Source: Pseudomonas nitroreducens NBRC 12694
GTDB taxonomy: Bacteria > Pseudomonadota > Gammaproteobacteria > Pseudomonadales > Pseudomonadaceae
Assembly: GCF_002091755.1 (NCBI RefSeq)
Contig: NZ_BDAI01000008.1
Coordinates: 1-64,000, forward strand
Reading direction: 5' to 3'
DNA: 64,000 nucleotides
The notes beneath the pieces are model-generated. The model made no database searches. It was not told the DNA's origin and was given only the letters and a program-made list of their open reading frames with translations. The translations under genes and the position numbers were made by a program. Each line of letters opens with the position of its first letter. Position 1 is the stretch's first letter. Positions 35,074 to 41,357 of this stretch are shown here, one piece after another.

Positions 35074-35790
35074 GTGACCCCAGTGTCCCCGCGAGACAGT
35101 GCCGCGCAAGTCGCCAGCGCCATCGCCGAAAGTGTCAAATACCAGGGCCGCAAGGCCAGCCGCCAGGGCAGCGAGCAGCGCCGCCAGGCGATCCTCGACG
35201 CCGCCCTGCGGATCATCGTGCGCGATGGCGTCCGCGCCGTACGCCACCGTGCCGTGGCCGCCGAGGCCGGCGTGCCGCTGTCCGCCACCACCTACTACTT
35301 CAAGGACATCCAGGACCTCATCACCGATACCTTCGCGCTCTTCGTCGAGCGTAGCGCCGAAGCCCTGTCGACCTTCTGGGGCAGCGTCGAGGGTGACCTC
35401 CAGGCCATGGCCGCCGGCCTCGCCCAGGACGACCCACAGGCGCGCCGCGAGCTGACCGCGAATATCGTCGAGCTGGCGATCCAGTACGTCATGGTCCAGC
35501 TCAACGAACGCCGCGAGCACCTGCTGGCCGAACAGGCCTTCCGCCAGGAGGCGCTGCTCAACCCCAGCCTCAGCGATCTGGCGCAGCGCCACCGGCGGAT
35601 TCTTTCCCTGGGCGTGGTGCATTTCTTCGAAGTGCTCGGTTCAAAGCAGCCCGAGCAGGATGCCCGGGTGTTGACGGCCATCATCCTGCAGATGGAGTAT
35701 CAGGGCCTGCTGGACGGCGCCGACCACCTGCAGACCGAGGAAATGCGTGCCATCCTTAGCCGCTATCTCGATCTGGTGATGGGCCTGTAG
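35074..35790 (+). CDS. TetR-family transcriptional regulator
   Basis: A 238-residue TetR-type repressor. The N-terminal HTH is clear (RRQAILDAALRIIVRDGVRA, then HRAVAAEAGVPLSATTYYFK). The helical ligand-binding domain follows to the C-terminus (LTAIILQMEYQGLLDGADHL). About 30 residues of low-complexity sequence precede the HTH. GTG 35074 is chosen because GGAGG lies eight bases upstream; ATG 35068 is too close to that site, and ATG 35038 has none. It lies in the same place as the TetR gene downstream of lysS in P. aeruginosa (from memory). The ligand and targets are unknown. Confidence 0.82.
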   Translation: MTPVSPRDSAAQVASAIAESVKYQGRKASRQGSEQRRQAILDAALRIIVRDGVRAVRHRAVAAEAGVPLSATTYYFKDIQDLITDTFALFVERSAEALSTFWGSVEGDLQAMAAGLAQDDPQARRELTANIVELAIQYVMVQLNERREHLLAEQAFRQEALLNPSLSDLAQRHRRILSLGVVHFFEVLGSKQPEQDARVLTAIILQMEYQGLLDGADHLQTEEMRAILSRYLDLVMGL

Positions 35791-35808
35791 CCCCGGCTGC
35801 TGCATTCC

Positions 35809-35832
35809 AACCCCGCCATCCGGCGGGGTTTT
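35809..35832 (+). terminator. Rho-independent terminator after TetR gene
   Basis: AACCCCGCC, ATC loop, GGCGGGGTTTT: a compact GC stem and T-tract 20 bp after the TetR stop. Confidence 0.9.
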
Positions 35833-35897
35833 CGTGTCGGAACTCTGGACGCCTTGGCGCATCGCATGCAAAGGCATCCGGACCTAAGGAGGGCGTG

Positions 35898-36461
35898 ATG
35901 AAAGTCTGGCGTGCACTGCTGCTGTTGAGCATCTGCCTGCTCAGTGGCTGTCTGGTGACGTTCAAGGACCCGATTCCGGCCAACGAGCCCGCGCCGGCTC
36001 ACCTGCTGGGCCAGTGGTCACGTGTGGACGAGTACGGCGAGGAGCAGTTCCTCGAGGTCACCCGCTCCGGCTCCAACCTCTACCGTGCGCTCAGCTACGT
36101 CGACAGCAAGGACAACACCGACAGTGTCGAGGACTTCGGCTTCACCGTCGCCCATCACGGCAGTCGCTGGTACCTCTCGGCCGGGTTGCCGAAGAGCATG
36201 GGCGGCAACTTCGCCCTGGCCGGCTTCGAGATCACCGACAAGGACGAACTGGTGATCTATAACCTGGATGTCGAGCATATCCTGCAGGACATGAAGGAAG
36301 GCGCGCTCAAGGGCGAGAAGGTCGACACCGAGCAGGGTGCCGGTGCGCTGGTGAGCAGCCCGCTCGCCGACGTCATCGCCTACCTGAATGATCCGGCCAA
36401 TTCCGACGTGTTCGTCGAAGCGCTGCGCTTCTCGCGCGTGACCCCGGGAGAAAAGCAATGA
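35898..36461 (+). CDS. Conserved lipoprotein of unknown function
   Basis: A 187-residue exported lipoprotein. Residues 1-17 are a signal sequence with lipobox LLSGC (C18). The mature domain (LLGQWSRVDEYGEEQFLEVT, then HHGSRWYLSAGLPKSMGGNF) is probably beta-rich. ATG 35898 has AAGGAGG at ideal spacing; a GTG three bases earlier is rejected. Its stop overlaps the start of the QEGLA-motif gene by 4 bp, so the two are coupled and probably work together. I do not recognise a defined domain. Confidence 0.82.
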   Translation: MKVWRALLLLSICLLSGCLVTFKDPIPANEPAPAHLLGQWSRVDEYGEEQFLEVTRSGSNLYRALSYVDSKDNTDSVEDFGFTVAHHGSRWYLSAGLPKSMGGNFALAGFEITDKDELVIYNLDVEHILQDMKEGALKGEKVDTEQGAGALVSSPLADVIAYLNDPANSDVFVEALRFSRVTPGEKQ

Positions 36462-37762
36462 CCCCACGGCGCAAGAAGTCCACGCCCAACGAGTACCAGC
36501 AGATCATCCGCAGCCTGTCCGACCGGATCGTCGAGGCGCAGACACCGATCCGCGTACTCGATGCCATCAAGTGGGATGACAGCATCCGCGACGACTTCCT
36601 CAAGGGCCGCGGCAAGCATGCGCCCAAGGTCGACCGCAGCTACTACGACAGTCGCCCACTGTCCTTCGACAGCAGCGCGAAGAAGCAGGAATTCCAGAAC
36701 ATCGAGCGCGACATTACCCGCCACCTGGGGCAGTTCAATCCGGTCGGGCAGATCATGCGGCGCATGTGCAAGGAATATCGCATGGTCATCCGCATGCTCG
36801 AAGCACGCGGCACCCAAGACTTCGGGCTGATTTCCCAGGAGCTCTACGGCTCGGCCTCCGATGCTTTTCATGCCGGCGACCCGACCCTGGCCGACCTGGG
36901 CCTGATGCTCTCGGACTACCTGAACAACATCGCCGACCGAGGCGACCTCAAGGACGAACCCAAGACCCTTACCGCCAGCGACGCGGTGCGGATGTTGCAG
37001 GAGCGCCTGAACAAGGTCTTCGACGGCAAGGAAGACACCATCCGCGTCTTCGAGTCCGACGGCATCGTCGCTGACGCGGCGGCCGGCGCCGATTACATCA
37101 AGGTGCGTGCCGACGCCATGTTCAACGAGCGCGACGTGCGCGCGCTGGAAGTCCACGAAGGCCTGGTGCACGTCGGCACCACGCTCAATGGCCTCAACCA
37201 GCCGATCTGCACCTTCCTCGCCAAGGGCCCGCCGTCGTCCACCGTGACCCAGGAAGGCCTGGCGATCCTGATGGAAGTGATCGCCTTCGCCTCCTACCCG
37301 ACCCGCCTGCGCAAGCTCACCAACCGCACCCGCGCCATCCACATGGCGGAGGAGGGGGCGGACTTCCTGGAAGTGTTCAACTTCTACCGCGAGCAGAACT
37401 ACAGCGCGGAAAGCAGCTACCAGAACGCCAGCCGGGTGTTCCGCGGTTCGACGCCGTCGGGCCTGCCGTTCACCAAGGACCTGTCGTACCTCAAGGGCTT
37501 CATCCTGATCTACAACTACATCCAGCTCGCCGTGCGCAAGGGCAAGCTGGAGCAGATCCCGCTGCTGTTCTGCGGCAAGGCCACCCTGGAAGACATGCGC
37601 ACCCTGCGCCAACTGGTGGACGAGGGCCTGGTGGTGCCGCCCAAGTACCTGCCGCCGCAGTTCCGCGACCTCAACGCACTGTCGGCGTGGATGTGTTTCT
37701 CCAACTTCCTCAACCACCTCAGCCTCGACCGCATCGAGGCGGACTACGCCAATATCCTCTAA
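36458..37762 (+). CDS. QEGLA-motif (DUF1704, MATCAP-like) putative metallopeptidase
   Basis: A 434-residue cytoplasmic protein of the DUF1704 family, often named flavohemoglobin expression-modulating QEGLA-motif protein. The centre contains H233-E-G-L-V-H238, an HExxxH zinc motif, and the QEGLA signature with E266, a plausible third ligand. Eukaryotic MATCAP (microtubule-associated tyrosine carboxypeptidase) belongs to the same superfamily and uses HExxxH, so carboxypeptidase activity is possible here. The C-terminal half is helical (YLKGFILIYNYIQLAVRKGK). It is coupled to the lipoprotein gene upstream. The bacterial substrate is unknown, and the flavohemoglobin link is a family name rather than something visible here. 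Confidence 0.88.
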   Translation: MTPRRKKSTPNEYQQIIRSLSDRIVEAQTPIRVLDAIKWDDSIRDDFLKGRGKHAPKVDRSYYDSRPLSFDSSAKKQEFQNIERDITRHLGQFNPVGQIMRRMCKEYRMVIRMLEARGTQDFGLISQELYGSASDAFHAGDPTLADLGLMLSDYLNNIADRGDLKDEPKTLTASDAVRMLQERLNKVFDGKEDTIRVFESDGIVADAAAGADYIKVRADAMFNERDVRALEVHEGLVHVGTTLNGLNQPICTFLAKGPPSSTVTQEGLAILMEVIAFASYPTRLRKLTNRTRAIHMAEEGADFLEVFNFYREQNYSAESSYQNASRVFRGSTPSGLPFTKDLSYLKGFILIYNYIQLAVRKGKLEQIPLLFCGKATLEDMRTLRQLVDEGLVVPPKYLPPQFRDLNALSAWMCFSNFLNHLSLDRIEADYANIL

Positions 37763-37793
37763 CGATTGGACGGCATGGCGTGCGGCTGGACAC

Positions 37794-37927
37794 GCCCTCT
37801 CCCTAACCCGGGCTACACACCCCGCTCCGAAGGGAGAGGGGATCGTTCGGTGCAGGATGACATCCTATAGCGTCAGGCGACACGGATAGCTCCCTCTCCC
37901 TTCAGGGAGAGGGCGGGGGAGAGGGGC
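37794..37927. repeat. CTCTCCC-type palindromic intergenic repeat
   Basis: An inverted repeat of about 130 bp with CCCTCTCCC/GGGAGAGGG arms at both ends. The core (GGTGCAGGATGACATCCTAT, then GCGTCAGGCGACACGG) resembles the core of the copy at 44333-44446. It fills most of the gap between the QEGLA gene and a lipoprotein hydrolase. No transposase is present, so it is a non-autonomous or structural repeat. Confidence 0.8.
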
Positions 37928-37984
37928 TTTGATAGCGCGCCATTGCTGATCCATTTGAAGGAAGCTCCCAAGGATGACTTGCCG

Positions 37985-38920
37985 ATGATCCGATGCTTCA
38001 AGGCCGCCGCGCTGGCAGTGCTGGTAGCCCTCAGCGGTTGCAGCTCGCTGCTGTTCTACCCCAGCGATGACGTCGCCATCACGCCCGCGCGGGCCAAACT
38101 GGAGTTCCGCGACGTCACGTTCACCACCGCCGATGGCGTTAAGCTCGCCGGCTGGTGGTTGCCGGCGAAAGCGGGCGTGCCGGTCAGGGGCACCGTGCTG
38201 CACCTGCACGGCAATGGCGGCAACATGGCGTGGCACCTGGGCGGCGCGTACTGGCTGCCGGAGCAGGGCTACCAGGTGCTGATGCTGGATTACCGCGGTT
38301 ACGGCAAGTCCGAGGGCGAGCCGAGCCTGCCGGCAATCTACCAGGACATCGACGCCGCCTTCGCCTGGCTGGACAAGGCACCGGAGGTGCAGGGCAAACC
38401 GGTGATCCTGCTGGGCCAGAGCCTGGGCGGCGCCATGGCGGTGCATTACCTGGGCATGCACCCTGAGCGGCAGAAGAAGTTGAATGCCGTGGTGCTCGAT
38501 GGCGTGCCGGCCAGTTACCGCGATGTGGCGCAGTACACCCTTAGCACCAGTTGGCTGACCTGGCCGCTGCAGGTGCCGCTGTCCTGGCTGGTGCCCGACG
38601 GCGATAGCGCGATCCGCTCCATGCCGCGACTTTCTGGCGCACCCGTGCTGTTCTTCCACAGCATCGACGATACCATTGTGCCCCTGGACAACGGCCTGAC
38701 CCTCTACAAGGCCGCGCCGCCGCCCAAGGTCTTCCAGCTGACACGCGGCAATCACGTGGAAACCTTCGGGGAGCCGGTGTGGCGCGAAGTGATGCTGCGC
38801 TTCCTTGACGATCCGCAGCACTTCACCGGCCTGCGCCGGTTGGCCGAAGTCCCGAACTCTCCCTCTCCGGCGAAGCCACAGGAATCGCAGGCGGACCCGA
38901 AACAACAAGGCACCCCATGA
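37985..38920 (+). CDS. Lipoprotein alpha/beta hydrolase
   Basis: A 311-residue serine hydrolase anchored by an N-terminal lipobox (VALSGC, C19). The alpha/beta fold shows the oxyanion HLHGNGGN motif, DYRGYGKSEGEPS, the nucleophile elbow GQSLGG, a later Asp in FFHSIDDTIVPLD and the His in RGNHVETFG. This resembles the FrsA/BEM46-type family. The enzyme should face the periplasm and cleave an ester or amide; the substrate is unknown. ATG 37985 is chosen because it starts the signal sequence, with AAGGA about ten bases upstream. It overlaps the next gene by 4 bp. Confidence 0.85.
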   Translation: MIRCFKAAALAVLVALSGCSSLLFYPSDDVAITPARAKLEFRDVTFTTADGVKLAGWWLPAKAGVPVRGTVLHLHGNGGNMAWHLGGAYWLPEQGYQVLMLDYRGYGKSEGEPSLPAIYQDIDAAFAWLDKAPEVQGKPVILLGQSLGGAMAVHYLGMHPERQKKLNAVVLDGVPASYRDVAQYTLSTSWLTWPLQVPLSWLVPDGDSAIRSMPRLSGAPVLFFHSIDDTIVPLDNGLTLYKAAPPPKVFQLTRGNHVETFGEPVWREVMLRFLDDPQHFTGLRRLAEVPNSPSPAKPQESQADPKQQGTP

Positions 38921-39240
38921 ACGACCGCAACCCGATCTCCTACATCCTCACTGTCATCGCCACCATCTTCGTCTCGGTCGGCACGCTCTGGTATTACGGC
39001 TACCTGCACTTTGCCAAGCCCGAGGACGCCCTGGAGCTGACCCAGTTCACCCTGCTGAAGAGCATCCCCGGCCAGGACACCAAACTTTCCCTCGATCCGG
39101 CCGACCAGCAGGCGCAGTGCATCGACGGCGTGCTGGTGATGTTCGACATGACCCAGAAGGGCCTGACCGGTGTGCTGGTCGACGGCCGCAAGCGCGCCGT
39201 GCGCTGCATGGGTGAGCAGACTCCGCAAGAAACCAAGTGA
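38917..39240 (+). CDS. Small single-pass membrane protein, hypothetical
   Basis: A 107-residue protein with one N-terminal membrane helix at about 8-30 (ISYILTVIATIFVSVGTLWYYGYL) and a soluble part, probably periplasmic, carrying two cysteines (QCIDG, VRCMG). It is coupled by a 4-bp overlap to the hydrolase gene upstream. It resembles conserved small Pseudomonas proteins, but I cannot name a domain. Confidence 0.78.
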   Translation: MNDRNPISYILTVIATIFVSVGTLWYYGYLHFAKPEDALELTQFTLLKSIPGQDTKLSLDPADQQAQCIDGVLVMFDMTQKGLTGVLVDGRKRAVRCMGEQTPQETK

Positions 39241-39278
39241 CGGTCGGCCCTGACCCGGCGGACTGAGGGAGGAAGGTC

Positions 39279-39788
39279 ATGAGCCATCCCGAGATCCGCA
39301 TCTGGCAGGGCGACATCACCCGCCTCGACGTCGACGTCATCGTCAACGCCGCCAACAGTTCGCTGCTGGGCGGTGGTGGCGTCGACGGCGCAATCCACCG
39401 GGCCGCGGGCCCGGATCTGGTCCACGCCTGCCGCCCGCTGGGTGGCTGCAAGGCCGGCCAGGCGAAGATCACTCCCGGCTTCCGCCTGCCGGCGCGCTAC
39501 GTCATACACACTGTCGGGCCTGTCTGGCGCGGCGGTGAGCACGGCGAGCCCGAGGTGCTTGCCCAGTGCTACTGCAACAGCCTGCAACTGGCCGAAGGCA
39601 ACGGCCTCGCCAGCATCGCCTTTCCTGCCATCAGTACCGGTATCTACGGTTATCCCGCCGAAGCCGCGGCGCGGGTCGCCGTGGACGAACTGCGTCGTCC
39701 GCGCGGTGAAGGAAGTTCGCTGAAGGAAGTGGTGCTGGTGCCTTTCTCGGCCGAGATGGCCGAGCTTTACCGGCGCCTGCTGGCCTGA
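39279..39788 (+). CDS. Macrodomain protein, O-acetyl-ADP-ribose deacetylase type
   Basis: A 169-residue single macrodomain. The ADP-ribose-binding signatures are complete: DVIVNAANSSLLGGGGVDGA IHRAAG, the KITPGFRLPARYVIHTVGP strand and FPAISTGIYGYPAEAAARVA. The MacroD-type subgroup hydrolyses O-acetyl-ADP-ribose or removes mono-ADP-ribose from proteins and nucleic acids. A GGGAGGAAG ribosome site precedes the ATG, 38 bp after the small membrane protein gene. It may be the last gene of that operon. No ADP-ribosyltransferase gene is nearby. Confidence 0.92.
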   Translation: MSHPEIRIWQGDITRLDVDVIVNAANSSLLGGGGVDGAIHRAAGPDLVHACRPLGGCKAGQAKITPGFRLPARYVIHTVGPVWRGGEHGEPEVLAQCYCNSLQLAEGNGLASIAFPAISTGIYGYPAEAAARVAVDELRRPRGEGSSLKEVVLVPFSAEMAELYRRLLA

Positions 39789-39838
39789 ATAAATGCCCAT
39801 GGTCGCGGGCTTGGCCCGCTCCAACAGGGAACGCAGGT

Positions 39839-39919
39839 CGTAGGACGGGTGGAGCGGAGCGATTCGCATGCTGTTGATGCAGTGCTCGAAGGGTATCGCT
39901 TCGCTCCACGCCATCCTAC
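39839..39919. repeat. Inverted intergenic repeat
   Basis: GTAGGACGGGTGGAGCGGAG and its imperfect inverted copy (CTTCGCTCCACGCCATCCTAC) bound an 81-bp element between convergent macrodomain and lptF genes. The sequence type differs from the REP and CTCTCCC repeats. It could serve as a bidirectional terminator. Confidence 0.7.
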
Positions 39920-39941
39920 AAGAGCGCTGTCTCCCGAAGGA

Positions 39942-40733
39942 TCAATAAGTGCCGCTTACCGCCGAACGCGGCTGCACCGGGTTGGCGTCATTGGAAATGG
40001 TCACCTCGACGCGGCGGTTCATGGCACGGCCGGCCGGAGTGGCGTTGCTCGACACCGGGTACTCCTTGCCGTAACCGCGAGAAACGACGCGATCGGAGGT
40101 GACACCCTGGCTCAGCAGCGCCAGGCGAATGGCGTCCGCGCGACGCTCGGAGAGCCTCTGATTGTAGGACGACGAGCCGCTGCTGTCGGTGTAGCCCTCG
40201 ACGATGACCTTGCGTTCCGGATTCTGCTGCAGGTAGCCGGCGAGGTTCTGCACATTGCCCATGGCGCCAGGTTTCAGCTCGGCGCGGTCGAGGTCGAACA
40301 ACACATCGCCGAAGGACACCATGGTCCCGCGCGAGGTCTGCTTGGCGTTCAACTCGCCCTTGAGCTTGTTCAGCTGTGCGGTACGGGCATCCAGGCGGGC
40401 CTGGGCGCGCTGGGCCGAGGTGTTCTTCAACTGATCCTCGGCGTCCCGCAGGGCCACCGTCTGGTTGGCCAGCTCGATGCGCTGCTGGGTCAGGTAGGCC
40501 ATCTGGTCGACGTCCTTCTGGTCGGCGCCGTCGCGGTAGGCTTTGTCGGTCTTGGCCAGCCAATCGCCGGCGTCCTTGGTTTCCAGCGCGGCCTGCTGGG
40601 TGGCCTGGGGCTCGGCCTGCAGCGCCTGGAAGTCGCTGCGGGCTTTCTCCAGGTTGGCGTTGGGCGGTGTGGAGCACGCGGCGAGGGCCAGGGCGAGGGT
40701 CGAGACGGCGGGCAGTACGATGAGCTTGTTCAT
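39942..40733 (-). CDS. lptF: OmpA-family outer-membrane lipoprotein LptF
   Basis: A 263-residue lipoprotein with lipobox ALAAC (C20). A helical, Gln/Ala-rich N-terminal region of the DUF4398 type (about 25-130) precedes a C-terminal OmpA peptidoglycan-binding domain (GDVLFDLDRAELKPGAMGNV, VEGYTDSSGSSSYNQRLSERRADAI, SRGYGKEYPV). It should link the outer membrane to peptidoglycan; in P. aeruginosa LptF is associated with survival in stress. An AAGGAA site precedes the start. It is the second gene after a small DUF4398 lipoprotein that shares its N-terminal character. Confidence 0.9.
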   Translation of the reverse strand: MNKLIVLPAVSTLALALAACSTPPNANLEKARSDFQALQAEPQATQQAALETKDAGDWLAKTDKAYRDGADQKDVDQMAYLTQQRIELANQTVALRDAEDQLKNTSAQRAQARLDARTAQLNKLKGELNAKQTSRGTMVSFGDVLFDLDRAELKPGAMGNVQNLAGYLQQNPERKVIVEGYTDSSGSSSYNQRLSERRADAIRLALLSQGVTSDRVVSRGYGKEYPVSSNATPAGRAMNRRVEVTISNDANPVQPRSAVSGTY

Positions 40734-40770
40734 GTCGGAATTCCTTATATGACCGGACGTAGGGGCGGGA

Positions 40771-41181
40771 TCACTGGGCCTGCTGCAGACCTTCCTGACG
40801 CAGCTCCATCACACCCTGCTGGGCGTCCTTGACGTTGTTCTGCGCCTTCACGGCCTGCGACTTGCGCTCGGCCACGCGAGCGTCCCATTCGGCCTGCTGC
40901 GCCAGGCGCTTGGCCTGGTCGTATTCCTTGTCGTTCAGGGCGATGCGCGCCTGGGCGAGTTTGTCCTGGGCATTCTTGGTTTCGACCGGGGCGAATTCCG
41001 GTCCACCTGAGCTGACGGCGGCGTTAACCGCCGATTCGGTGACGGCCATCTGTTCGCTGGGCGGGTTGCCGGCGCAGCCAGCCAGCAGCGCGGCGCTGCC
41101 AAGGGCGAGCAGGCTGAGGCGCAGGGAAGCGCGGGTGGAGGCGGTCGGGACGGTTCGAGCGCTCTGAGATTTCAGTTCCAT
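40771..41181 (-). CDS. DUF4398 lipoprotein
   Basis: A 136-residue lipoprotein with lipobox LLAGC (C36) after an unusually long 35-residue leader. The start may therefore be slightly misplaced, although no later ATG is available. The mature part is a long charged helix (DKLAQARIALNDKEYDQAKR, WDARVAERKSQAVKAQNN), typical of DUF4398. It lies 37 bp upstream of lptF on the same strand and is probably co-transcribed with it. Confidence 0.85.
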   Translation of the reverse strand: MELKSQSARTVPTASTRASLRLSLLALGSAALLAGCAGNPPSEQMAVTESAVNAAVSSGGPEFAPVETKNAQDKLAQARIALNDKEYDQAKRLAQQAEWDARVAERKSQAVKAQNNVKDAQQGVMELRQEGLQQAQ

Positions 41182-41308
41182 TGGATGAATCCTCTGACGT
41201 TTGGTAAAGGGTTCCCTCGGCGATTCGAGTGCCGGTGGATGCCTGCCGCGCGGGTCTGCGGCTTCGTGGGCATCTGATTAGGGGACTAAGGGTTTTGTCA
41301 GGGGGTTC

Positions 41309-41339
41309 AAAAAAAATGCCCGCCGTATGGGCGGGCATT
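41309..41339 (-). terminator. Rho-independent terminator for P-type ATPase gene
   Basis: On the minus strand AATGCCCGCC, loop CATAC, GGCGGGCATTTTTTT forms a strong stem with a seven-T tract, 18 bp after the ATPase stop. Confidence 0.92.
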
Positions 41340-41357
41340 GGCGACGATCCACTGGAA

